Assembly: GCA_003229305.1 (NCBI GenBank)
Contig: QIDH01000063.1
Span: forward strand, 1-35,658
Reading direction: 5' to 3'
Origin: Acidimicrobiia bacterium
GTDB taxonomy: Bacteria; Actinomycetota; Acidimicrobiia; Spongiisociales; Spongiisociaceae
DNA length: 35,658 nucleotides
The position numbers and the translations under genes are program-made. This document shows positions 8,195 through 16,460 of this stretch, one piece after another (position 1 is the first letter of the stretch; every line of letters starts with the position of its first letter). Under the pieces are notes generated by a model. That model worked only from the letters and a program-made list of their open reading frames with translations. It did not search any database and was not told where the DNA came from.

Positions 8195-10894
8195 TTGAAA
8201 ATCGATGGTTTTTTCCACCAATTGCCAGACATCGATCCGGTCGAGACTCAGGAGTGGATCGATTCGTTGGAGGGCGTCGTGAAGGCCGAGGGTCCGACCA
8301 GGGCACGGTTCTTGATGGCCACGGTGCTCAACCGGGCCAGGGAGCTGGAAGTGGGCACGCCCGCAACAGTGTCGACGCCGTATGTCAACACGATCCCGCC
8401 GGAGGAACAGGCCGCCTTTCCAGGTGATGACCAGCTCGAGAAACGGATCCGAAGGTTCATTCGATGGAATGCGGCGGTCATGGTTGTCAAGGCCAACAAG
8501 TACTCGGAAGGAATCGGCGGGCACCTGTCGACCTTCGCCTCGTCCGCAGCCCTCTATGAGGTCGGCTTCAATCACTTCTTCAGAGGCAAGGCCGATGGGG
8601 AGGCGGGTGATCATGTCTATTTCCAGGGCCACGCTGCCCCTGGCATATACGCACGGGCCTTCCTCGAGCGTCGGCTGGACGAAGTCCACCTGGACGGTTT
8701 CCGGCGGGAGCTGAGTGGCCACGGCTTGTCGAGCTACCCCCATCCGCGGCTGATGCCCGATTTTTGGGAGTATCCAACAGTGTCGATGGGACTTGGACCT
8801 CTGGCCTCCATCTACCAGGCGCGGTTCAATCGCTACCTCCACAACCGAGGTCTGGACGACACTTCGAACAGCCGGGTCTGGTGTTTCGTCGGTGACGGCG
8901 AAACCGATGAGCCGGAGACTCTCGGGTCGATTTCGTTGGCCGCTCGCGAGAATCTCGATAACCTCACCTGGGTCATCAACTGCAACCTGCAGCGCCTCGA
9001 TGGGCCGGTGAGAGGCAACGGCAAGATTATTCAGGAGTTGGAGGCGGTCTTCCGTGGGGCAGGCTGGAACGTCATCAAGGTCATCTGGGGGTCCCCATGG
9101 GACGAGCTATTGGCCAATGATGTTGAAGGTGTCCTGCTCGACAAGCTGAATGAGACGGTGGACGGAGAGTTCCAGAGATTAGGCACTGCCTCTGGCCAAG
9201 TGGTCCGCGACGAGTTCTTCGGTTCCGATCCTCGACTCACTCAGCTGGTGGCTCATCTGAGCGACGCACAGCTCAGCAAACTCCCTCGGGGCGGGCACGA
9301 CTATCACAAGCTGTACGCCGCCTACAAGAAGGCTGTGGAGCTGAAAGGGGGACCGACAGTCATCCTCGCCAAGACGATCAAGGGCTATACGCTCGGACCG
9401 GACATCGAGGGCCGCAATGCGACGCATTCGATCAAGAAGATGTCGAACGAGCAGCTTGGCGCCCTCCGGATACGGATAGGGCTCGAGGAGGACATTGCCG
9501 AATCCGCGCTGGAGGAGGGAAAGGATCCGCCGTACTTCCGCCCGGATCCCGACTCCGCCGAATTCCAATACATGATGGACAGACGGCGCGGCCTCGGCGG
9601 CTCAGTCCCGAGTCGCGGCGTAGAAATAGCCAAGCCGCTCGCCTTGCCGGACCCGTCGGTCTTCAACGAGACGAGAAAAGGGACGGGAGCGGTCGACGCA
9701 TCCACCACCATGGCATTCGTCCGTCTCCTGAGGGCTCTGACCAGGGACGAAGCGTTTGGGCCACGGGTGGTTCCGATCGTTCCTGACGAGGCAAGGACCT
9801 TCGGCATGGATGGCTTGTTCCGTGAATTGAAGATCTACGCAGCGAGGGGCCAACTGTACGAGCCGATCGACGGCAACCTCCTGCTGTCGTACCGAGAATC
9901 CCTGGAAGGCCAGATCCTTGAAGAGGGCATAACCGAGGCCGGCTCGATGTGCAGCTTCATCGCCGCCGGAACGTCATACGCTGATCGTGGGCTTCCGATG
10001 GTGCCCTTCTACACCTTCTATTCGATGTTCGGGTTCCAGCGGGTCGGCGATCTGGTTTGGCAGGCAGCCGATGCCAGGGCGAGGGGATTCCTGATGGGGG
10101 CAACCGCCGGCCGGTCCACCTTGGCGGGCGAGGGACTTCAACACCAGGATGGACACTCGTTGATACTGGCGGCGACCAATCCGGGAGTTGTCTCCTACGA
10201 CCCGGCTTTCGCGTACGAGATTTCGGTGATCGTCGAGCATGGGCTCAAGCGCATGTACGTGGACAACGACGATGTCATCTTCTACATCACGCTCTACAAC
10301 GAGACCTATGAGCAGCCGCCGATGCCAGAGGGTGTCGAAAGGGGAATCATCGATGGCATGTACAAGTTCGCAGACGCGCCCGAAGGTCTTCCGCACCGTT
10401 CGGCGATCTTGTTTTCCGGAAGCGCCCATTCTGCTGCTCGGGCAGCGCAGTCAGAGCTTGCCGATCGTTATGGGGTGGCGGCCGAGCTATGGAGTGTTAC
10501 GTCATATGACCGTCTCAGGGATGATGCGATGAGGACGGAGCGCTGGAATCGACTCCATCCCAACGAATCACCCCGCCAGACTCTTGTGCAGAAGACGTTG
10601 GCCGAAGTCGGTGGCCCGATAGTTGCCGTGAGCGATTTCATGCGGGCAGTGCCTGAGCAGATAGCTGCTTGGACGCCATTCGATTTCACGGTTCTCGGCA
10701 CCGACGGATTCGGCCGGTCCGACACGAGTCAGGCCTTGCGCCGCTTCTTCGAGATCGACCAGGAGCACGTTGTGGTCGCCACGCTCTCGGCTCTTGCCAG
10801 GACGGATCGGGTTGAACCGGCACTCGCGGCCGAGGCCATAGAGCACTACGGCATCGATCCGGAGGCGGTCGCTCCATGGCACTTCGACGACTGA
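8195..10894 (+). CDS. aceE: Pyruvate dehydrogenase E1 component, homodimeric type
   Basis: AceE is the ThDP-dependent E1 of the pyruvate dehydrogenase complex; it decarboxylates pyruvate and acetylates the E2 lipoyl group. At 899 residues it matches the family (E. coli AceE is 887). The N-terminal block IDPVETQEWIDSLE is diagnostic, the ThDP/Mg motif starts at GDGETDE (233-239) and ends at INCN (261-264), and the EGITEAGSMCSFIAAGTSY and PFYTFYSMFGFQR blocks follow the homodimeric E1 pattern. The start is TTG at 8195, supported by a strong Shine-Dalgarno GAGGGGAAG about 7 nt upstream and by the family N-terminus. E2 and E3 genes are not in the window. It is convergent with the methyltransferase gene, 12 nt away. 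Confidence 0.97.
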   Translation: MKIDGFFHQLPDIDPVETQEWIDSLEGVVKAEGPTRARFLMATVLNRARELEVGTPATVSTPYVNTIPPEEQAAFPGDDQLEKRIRRFIRWNAAVMVVKANKYSEGIGGHLSTFASSAALYEVGFNHFFRGKADGEAGDHVYFQGHAAPGIYARAFLERRLDEVHLDGFRRELSGHGLSSYPHPRLMPDFWEYPTVSMGLGPLASIYQARFNRYLHNRGLDDTSNSRVWCFVGDGETDEPETLGSISLAARENLDNLTWVINCNLQRLDGPVRGNGKIIQELEAVFRGAGWNVIKVIWGSPWDELLANDVEGVLLDKLNETVDGEFQRLGTASGQVVRDEFFGSDPRLTQLVAHLSDAQLSKLPRGGHDYHKLYAAYKKAVELKGGPTVILAKTIKGYTLGPDIEGRNATHSIKKMSNEQLGALRIRIGLEEDIAESALEEGKDPPYFRPDPDSAEFQYMMDRRRGLGGSVPSRGVEIAKPLALPDPSVFNETRKGTGAVDASTTMAFVRLLRALTRDEAFGPRVVPIVPDEARTFGMDGLFRELKIYAARGQLYEPIDGNLLLSYRESLEGQILEEGITEAGSMCSFIAAGTSYADRGLPMVPFYTFYSMFGFQRVGDLVWQAADARARGFLMGATAGRSTLAGEGLQHQDGHSLILAATNPGVVSYDPAFAYEISVIVEHGLKRMYVDNDDVIFYITLYNETYEQPPMPEGVERGIIDGMYKFADAPEGLPHRSAILFSGSAHSAARAAQSELADRYGVAAELWSVTSYDRLRDDAMRTERWNRLHPNESPRQTLVQKTLAEVGGPIVAVSDFMRAVPEQIAAWTPFDFTVLGTDGFGRSDTSQALRRFFEIDQEHVVVATLSALARTDRVEPALAAEAIEHYGIDPEAVAPWHFDD

Positions 10895-10906
10895 TCGGCG
10901 CGGCCT

Positions 10907-11704
10907 CTACGCTCGGCCGATGGCTTCGATGTGGGGGATCAGAAGGAACCCGTCCGGCTGGTCGCGCCACCAAAGCCACGCCTCGGCGATATCCGCCAGC
11001 TCGCCTGCTGATGCGAATCCGTATCTGATTGCTTGATCGGCAAAGCTGGATTCCGTCGACCGTTTGAACCAGCCGTCGGCCCACCAGGCACGTTCCGTCT
11101 GAGTTTCATAGTGCCAATTGCTCGTCGTGACCTCGATGTCGGTAAAGCCGGCCTGGCGCATCCAATGGGATAGGTGTCGCCCAGCATCGGCCTGTGCGCC
11201 GTTTTCCTCCGTGACCTGGTGATAAAGCTCCATCCAGCGGGTAAGGCGCGGCTCGGTCGGCGCCCAGAAGAACCCGCCGTAGTCCGCGTCCCGCACAGCC
11301 ACGATGCCGCCGGGTTTGACCACTCTGCGCATCTCGCCGATAGCGTGCACCGGTCGGGTGAGGTGTTGGAGGACCTGGTGCGCATAGGCCACGTCGAAGC
11401 TGGCATCCTCGTACGAGAGGTCGTAGACGTCTGCCGGTTCGAAATCGACATTGGCGATCCCGGCGTTCTCCGCTGCAACTCTTCCGGCTGACAGGACATC
11501 GTCGACGAGGTCGGTCCCAACAACCTTGCCTGGTGACACAACGCGGGCCAGGTCGAGCGTGATGGAGCCAGGCCCACATCCGACATCGAGTAGGCGCATC
11601 CCGGGTTCGAGGTGGGGAAGCAGAAATCCTGCGCTGTCGGTCGCTGTCCGTGCGGCATGGTGGTTGACGACCGACTTGTGGTGTCCATGGGTATAGGTGT
11701 CCAT
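10907..11704 (-). CDS. Class I SAM-dependent methyltransferase
   Basis: This 265-residue cytoplasmic methyltransferase belongs to the UbiE/Methyltransf_11-like group. SAM motif I is LLDVGCGPGS (38-47), the acidic end of beta-2 is GTDLVDDV, motif post-II is FDVAYAHQVLQHL, and GEMRRVVKPGGIVAVRD is the usual motif III region. The C-terminal 100 residues are Trp-rich and presumably form the substrate lid; the substrate is unknown. The N-terminus is His-rich (THGHHKSVVNHH), as in several related enzymes. It is the last gene of a three-gene unit, 7 nt after the coiled-coil gene. Confidence 0.9.
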   Translation of the reverse strand: MDTYTHGHHKSVVNHHAARTATDSAGFLLPHLEPGMRLLDVGCGPGSITLDLARVVSPGKVVGTDLVDDVLSAGRVAAENAGIANVDFEPADVYDLSYEDASFDVAYAHQVLQHLTRPVHAIGEMRRVVKPGGIVAVRDADYGGFFWAPTEPRLTRWMELYHQVTEENGAQADAGRHLSHWMRQAGFTDIEVTTSNWHYETQTERAWWADGWFKRSTESSFADQAIRYGFASAGELADIAEAWLWWRDQPDGFLLIPHIEAIGRA

Positions 11705-11711
11705 AGATGTT

Positions 11712-12134
11712 CTACTCGCCCGCGTCTTCCTCTGTCCGAGCCGAGTTGAAGGCTGCCATTTGGTTTTCGAGTCGCCGAAGCTCCTTCTTCATCCCCTCAA
11801 TATCCGCAGACACGTCCATCCGGCGGTTCATCTCATGCAACGCTCGGGGCTCGATGCCTCCGCCGAATCCGGTCGATGGGCCAGACATGGACGAAAGCCT
11901 GTTGGCGTAGTGGGCGTTGATCCTGGATTTGAGCAGGTCGATCTGGCGGCCGACCTGGTCTGCGCTCAGCAGATCGCCTGCAACGATGTGGTTTCGGACG
12001 ATCTCTCTGAGTTCGGCCTGTCGCTCTCGGACGGTGAGCCGCTCGGCGAAGGCGTCTGGCTCCAAATTATCGAGCCGGTCAGCAAGTTCGATGAGCTCGT
12101 GTCGGATGGCATCAAGGTCGAAGGCGTCAGTCAC
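11712..12134 (-). CDS. Coiled-coil protein of unknown function
   Basis: This is a 140-residue hydrophilic, mostly helical protein with no recognised domain. Heptad-like stretches lie at about 8-75 and again at 105-130, separated by a Gly/Ser-rich turn (about 82-94). The start is GTG at 12134: it has CGGAG 7 nt upstream, and the frame before it only translates the end of the lipoprotein gene in another frame. It overlaps the upstream lipoprotein gene by 8 nt, so the two are probably translationally coupled, and it precedes the methyltransferase by 7 nt. Confidence 0.75.
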   Translation of the reverse strand: MTDAFDLDAIRHELIELADRLDNLEPDAFAERLTVRERQAELREIVRNHIVAGDLLSADQVGRQIDLLKSRINAHYANRLSSMSGPSTGFGGGIEPRALHEMNRRMDVSADIEGMKKELRRLENQMAAFNSARTEEDAGE

Positions 12135-12456
12135 GTCGGAACTCCGGAGGGCAGAACAACGAGATGGCGCTCTGGCCCGCATCGCGGGCCGCTCGACCCA
12201 GCGCCGGGGTGGGGGCGCCGTTCTGGATTTCGGCGATGAGATCTTCGTAGTCCTGTTCATTCAACAGTTGACGGCTGCAAACAAGATCGGCAAATTCCAG
12301 CCACTCGGCATCTGAGATGTCCAGCTGGGTACGGTCGGCCGCGATGCGGGCGATAGTCAGGTACTGGCCTGTCAGATCAGCCGAGGAATCCGTCGTTGGT
12401 TTGGAGCACGCGATGACGACGAGCATCAGGGCGACGAAGGCGATGCCGGCACGCAT
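12127..12456 (-). CDS. Small secreted lipoprotein, DUF732-like
   Basis: This 109-residue precursor has a hydrophobic signal (about 5-16) ending in a lipobox, VVIAC, with lipidated C17. The mature part has two cysteines, C60 in FADLVC and C102 in LFCPP, either side of a helical segment. That pattern, LVC followed by a helix pair and a terminal CP, is that of mycobacterial DUF732-type exported domains, where the cysteines form a disulfide (similarity judged by eye). A TAGAAT hexamer lies exactly 6 nt before the ATG with no Shine-Dalgarno, so translation is likely leaderless. It is the first gene of a unit with the coiled-coil protein and the methyltransferase. Confidence 0.8.
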   Translation of the reverse strand: MRAGIAFVALMLVVIACSKPTTDSSADLTGQYLTIARIAADRTQLDISDAEWLEFADLVCSRQLLNEQDYEDLIAEIQNGAPTPALGRAARDAGQSAISLFCPPEFRRD

Positions 12457-12544
12457 CCGGACATTCTATGGGAAATCGTTTGCTCGGGGGCTTGCCGGTT
12501 GCCCGCCGACCCCTGTCAGACACTCAGCCGGACAGGAGACCTGT

Positions 12545-15500
12545 TCACTCGAGCGCCAGGATCACGAATCCCCGATGTAGGAATGCGGCTATCTGGCCTC
12601 GGTTGACCACCCCGGATGGGCAGTAGACGTCGACTCCGCATCCGAGCGTGATGCCAGATTCGGCGAGAGCGTTGATCCCGGCTTCGTGCGGGCTACCTGT
12701 GTCGTCTGTGAACCAGTCGGTTGTGGCTGAGGTCAGACCGAACGCCCGAGTGAGGAAGGTTGCCATCTGGGCCCGTGAGACGGGATCGTCCGGACAGAAG
12801 TCGGTGCCGGATGCGTTGCACCCGAGCGTGATTCCAGCCTCGGCGAGCGCGTTTATGTTGGCGGTATGAATACCGGACACGTCACTGAACCGGTTGCCGC
12901 TCACCGCCGGCAGATCAAAGGCCCTCACCAACAACGAGGCCATCTGCGCTCGTGTAAGGCCGTCGCCTGGACAGAACGAATCGGTGGTGCAACCTTGGGT
13001 GATGCCTCGGCCTGATAGCCAGGCGATGTCTTCTTCAAACAGATGTCCATTGGTATCTGAGAAGTCAATCGCCGTGGCAAAAGCCCCGCTCAACCCCGCG
13101 GAGTTGTTGCCATCCGGGTCGGTAGCAGTGACGGTGACCGTGTAGGACACGGCGGGCCCTAGACCGGTGAATTCGACCGACGTCGCCGCACCGTCCGCCT
13201 GCAACAACGTCAACGCCCCTCCAGCGTCGACCTCTACGGTGTAGCTGTCGATACCGCTCGCGTCCGTCGCCGCCGGCCAGCGCACCGTCGCCTTGGTTTC
13301 GAGGACGTTGACCACCGAAACCGATCCCGAACTCCACACTGGAGGAGTGGTGTCGCCTGGCGGTGGGTCGACCGGCCCTGGCCCTCCACCGGTGTCTGGG
13401 AAGTCCCCGGCGATGACCAGCGCGTACGGTTGAGGGCCTTCCGGCACGTTTCTCCCAGCGACCTGCACCGTCCAGGTTCCCGCCCCGGCGGCTTGCACGT
13501 ACACGTTCTCGACGTTGTTGACCGTGTCGGCGCTACCGCCTGGCACGGTCCAACCGAACAAGAAATTGTTACCGAGGTAGGTAGTCGAACCAGCGGGGCC
13601 CGTTACGACCAGATCAAGGTTGTTGACGAGTGTGGCGCCTGCACCGTCAGTGGCCGGGAAGTCCGACCACACGAGAGTGATCTTGAGAGGTTGCCCTTCG
13701 GTGACCTCGACTTCGTATTCATCTGTGGCCCCAAGTTCGAGCGAGCCGTCATCCACGAATGAGCGGCTGCCGTCGACGGCTGCGGCAACGTCGACCCTGC
13801 CCCAACCCTCGTGCACGTTGGGGATCGGAAAGTCGTTGTCGTGTCCGTCGTCTGCAACGGTGTGGCCGTCGTTGTTCTCGTCGAGCAGATCGACTGCCGA
13901 GTTGATCAACGTTGCCTTGACGAGCGCGGCCGAGGCCTCGATGCCATGCTCCAGGTTGTAGTAATCCCTGACCAACGCGGCCCCTCCGGCCACCAGTGGC
14001 GCAGACATCGAGGTTCCGCCGAAATACTTGTATTCGTCGTTCGCCGGGAATCCCCAACCGTCAGACTGGTAGAGAGCGTTCTGCGGATTGACCGGGTCGC
14101 CATAACCCTCCTGATAGAGCGGCGAATAGGTGCTGAGAATCCACGTCCCTGGTGCGACCACGTCCGGCTTGATTCGACCGTCGTCTGTTGGGCCCCGGCT
14201 CGAGAATGCGGCCATCTGCTCTGCATTGCCCGCGCTCGAATCAGACGCGATGGGATCTGCTGGGTAGTCCTCAGGCCAAGCATCACCGTAGAGGAAGAGA
14301 ATGTTCGCTCCACCCTGATCTGCGCATGAGACGCCCTCATCGTTGTCGTAGGTGAGGCCGCCGTCGCAAGGAGAGCCGTCGGCTCGAGAGCCTTCGCTGG
14401 CTCCTACCGTCAGGACGTTCTTGGCGGTGGCGGGCGAGCCGATCGAGTCGTCGTCGATCACACCGTCCGCATCGTCGTCGATGCCGGAGTTGCCGGCAGA
14501 GGTGACGATCAGAAAATCCGGGTTGTCCCAGATGAACTGGTCTGCGTCCACAGAGTTGGAGTCGTATTCTCCCAAAGCATTTGTGCCCCAAGAGTCGCTA
14601 TGGATCCTGGCACCGAGGTCGTAGGCCTCCAGGAACAGCTCATTGAGGTCCTCGGGCAGGCCCTGGAGGTAGTAGCCGTCCACGTTGCCAGGCAGAGTCT
14701 CGCAAAGCACCGTAAAGTCGAGGTAGTCCTCGACCGCCTGAAAAACCAGCGAGGCCCCAGGCGCCGAGCCGCGTCCGGTCCCGTCTGCCGCTCCGTCGGA
14801 CAGCACGCTCCCGGTTGTGTGGGTGCCGTGTCCGGAATCTGCGTCCTGGGCGCCGTCGTCGATGCTCGTCCAGCAGCCTGGCAGGTTCGAACCATCCCAA
14901 TCTTCGATCGCCACGATCCGGCTCGCTGGAATGTCAGGGTGGGCTCCTCCTGACGTGCCGTCTCCAAGGCCGGTGTCTGCCACCGCCACGATCTGGGTCG
15001 AGCCGTCGTAGCCTGCGTCGATCGCCGCTGTCGTGCCGATGACCGAACCCGCCGACTCGTTGTGAGTGACCCTTCTGCGGTATGGGCCTATCCAACTGAT
15101 GGCCGGATGATCGGCGATACTATCGCTGACCGAACCGTCGGTGATGGCGAGCACGGCCTGTCCCTGAACTCCAAGGACCTCCAGGCCGGTGTTTTGCAGG
15201 TGATCGATGACGGTGGCCGGGTCAACCCCTTCGTCCACCGCAACCCTCAGCATCCGGGTCTGGCCATCTGCCAGGTCCGGGCTGATGCGCCAACCTGGCT
15301 CGAAATTCACGATCCCCGAGACATCGGCCATCTCCGGTATCGAAGCCCCGTCTGGAACTCTGACTGCGAACGAGTTGTCAGGCAGATAACCGATCACCTT
15401 GGCTCCGTCGGCTTCGAGGGCGGACGCGTCGGTCGTGGTCACCGGTCGATCGAACTGGACAACATATCGACCGCTGGACACCGCTTCTGTTTCGTCCATC

Positions 15501-15703
15501 GCGGCCAGGTCGACATTCCCGGTGGTCAGCCGCAAGAGTGGATGGTTGCTGTCACCGCCTGGTGGGGATGCCTGGGCCCCTGCGGTCGGAGTCGCCCCCA
15601 CGGTGGCGGCGAGCAGCACGAAGGTAATCCATATCGCGACCCGCCGTCGAACAACACTCGGTACCCGGGCCGAGCTTCCAACAGCTGCTTGTCGCCCTGA
15701 CAT
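12545..15703 (-). CDS. Secreted subtilisin-like (S8) protease with Fn3 and SLH-like repeats
   Basis: This is a 1052-residue exported serine protease. A signal peptide covers about 20-43 (cleavage near GAQA). A propeptide region runs to about 210. The S8 domain (about 235-645) has the triad D243 (VADTG), H292 (GHGTH) and S565 (FGGTSMSAP), with oxyanion N405 (SAGNSG). A jelly-roll/P-like domain follows (about 650-768), as in KP-43-type subtilases, then a Pro/Gly linker, one Fn3 domain (about 787-878) and three SLH-like repeats (881-930, 938-990, 998-1046). Each repeat carries a Cys pair (905/911, 962/970, 1022/1028). The repeats presumably fix the enzyme to the cell surface. The GGAGG in the leader is 15 nt from the ATG, which is long, but no nearer start is in frame. 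Confidence 0.93.
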   Translation of the reverse strand: MSGRQAAVGSSARVPSVVRRRVAIWITFVLLAATVGATPTAGAQASPPGGDSNHPLLRLTTGNVDLAAMDETEAVSSGRYVVQFDRPVTTTDASALEADGAKVIGYLPDNSFAVRVPDGASIPEMADVSGIVNFEPGWRISPDLADGQTRMLRVAVDEGVDPATVIDHLQNTGLEVLGVQGQAVLAITDGSVSDSIADHPAISWIGPYRRRVTHNESAGSVIGTTAAIDAGYDGSTQIVAVADTGLGDGTSGGAHPDIPASRIVAIEDWDGSNLPGCWTSIDDGAQDADSGHGTHTTGSVLSDGAADGTGRGSAPGASLVFQAVEDYLDFTVLCETLPGNVDGYYLQGLPEDLNELFLEAYDLGARIHSDSWGTNALGEYDSNSVDADQFIWDNPDFLIVTSAGNSGIDDDADGVIDDDSIGSPATAKNVLTVGASEGSRADGSPCDGGLTYDNDEGVSCADQGGANILFLYGDAWPEDYPADPIASDSSAGNAEQMAAFSSRGPTDDGRIKPDVVAPGTWILSTYSPLYQEGYGDPVNPQNALYQSDGWGFPANDEYKYFGGTSMSAPLVAGGAALVRDYYNLEHGIEASAALVKATLINSAVDLLDENNDGHTVADDGHDNDFPIPNVHEGWGRVDVAAAVDGSRSFVDDGSLELGATDEYEVEVTEGQPLKITLVWSDFPATDGAGATLVNNLDLVVTGPAGSTTYLGNNFLFGWTVPGGSADTVNNVENVYVQAAGAGTWTVQVAGRNVPEGPQPYALVIAGDFPDTGGGPGPVDPPPGDTTPPVWSSGSVSVVNVLETKATVRWPAATDASGIDSYTVEVDAGGALTLLQADGAATSVEFTGLGPAVSYTVTVTATDPDGNNSAGLSGAFATAIDFSDTNGHLFEEDIAWLSGRGITQGCTTDSFCPGDGLTRAQMASLLVRAFDLPAVSGNRFSDVSGIHTANINALAEAGITLGCNASGTDFCPDDPVSRAQMATFLTRAFGLTSATTDWFTDDTGSPHEAGINALAESGITLGCGVDVYCPSGVVNRGQIAAFLHRGFVILALE

Positions 15704-15779
15704 GGGCGCAGTGTTGCAGCCTCCATGCGAAAGCCCAACCGGTCGCGGCCGTCAACGCTCTTGTGCGATGTTGAGTGAA

Positions 15780-16370
15780 CTATCTGGCGTGGGTTGACCG
15801 CTCGGCTTCTGCTGTGTCGCTGAGATCGACGAGCACCTGGCGGCACTCGCTGCATACCTGCACTTCTTCGCCGTGGTGGTTGGCTTCACTCCACTCGTGC
15901 TTGTGGGCGGTCTGGCCGGCTTCCTCGACTGCCCTGATGATGTTGATCTGTTCGCGTCCAAGGGCCAGATTGGTCCACGGTTCTTCTTCCGGTGGGTCGA
16001 ATTGGCGGGCGACCTCAACTCCGGTGGTCTCCGGTATGGCCCTCCTGGTCGCTCTGGATGGTCTTGGGCTGAACGGTCGATCGCGACGGGACCGTTTCCG
16101 TCTCCCTGCCTCCATCGCCGGCAAAAAATCGAAAGTAAACAGAATCGGCCGGTCGCTTTCGTAGTACAGGCGATGGTCACCGATCGTCACTTCAAAGATG
16201 TTGCCGTCGTAGCGAGAAATGTCCACGGTTTCAACTGGGTAGCGGCGAATCTGGCCCCCGGCCTCGATGGTGATCGCCCGCCCGCTCAGCCGCATCTCGG
16301 TGTGAAGCCGCCGCGACTGCCGATCTGAGAACAAGTAACCACGACTGGTTTGCTTGATTTTCGCTTGCAT
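15780..16370 (-). CDS. Uncharacterised protein A: beta-rich domain plus zinc-ribbon-like tail
   Basis: This 196-residue protein is a paralogue of the next gene upstream (16461-17297). Residues 20-90 form a beta-rich, PH-like domain ending in FDFLPAMEA. Residues 91-150 are basic then acidic and look disordered. Residues 156-176 hold H156, H158, C173 and C176 in the pattern [HC]-x-H-x14-C-x2-C, which would suit one zinc site. There is no signal or membrane helix, so it is cytoplasmic. A G-run (AAAGGGGG) about 6 nt before the ATG serves as Shine-Dalgarno. I know no named family; the paralogy is the main clue. Confidence 0.8.
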   Translation of the reverse strand: MQAKIKQTSRGYLFSDRQSRRLHTEMRLSGRAITIEAGGQIRRYPVETVDISRYDGNIFEVTIGDHRLYYESDRPILFTFDFLPAMEAGRRKRSRRDRPFSPRPSRATRRAIPETTGVEVARQFDPPEEEPWTNLALGREQINIIRAVEEAGQTAHKHEWSEANHHGEEVQVCSECRQVLVDLSDTAEAERSTHAR

Positions 16371-16460
16371 CTCAGCCCCCTTTTCTGTGTTCTTCCCAGA
16401 TTCAAGTCTACCACTGAAGGTGACATGTTCCCCACGCTATGTGGTAGAACCTCGAACGGA

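Noticed and set aside
12512-12544. CCTGTC/GACAGG repeats downstream of the protease gene as terminator
   Set aside because: Short 5-6-bp stems without a T-run. Possible but not supported.
13811-14329. Plus-strand frames opposite the subtilisin-like protease
   Set aside because: High-GC genes create long antisense frames; these lack family motifs, while the minus-strand gene has an intact catalytic triad.
16408-16447. CTACCAC...GTGGTAG inverted repeat between proteins A and B as a terminator or riboswitch
   Set aside because: 7-bp arms with a 26-nt loop, no T-run and no known aptamer motif. Too weak to call.
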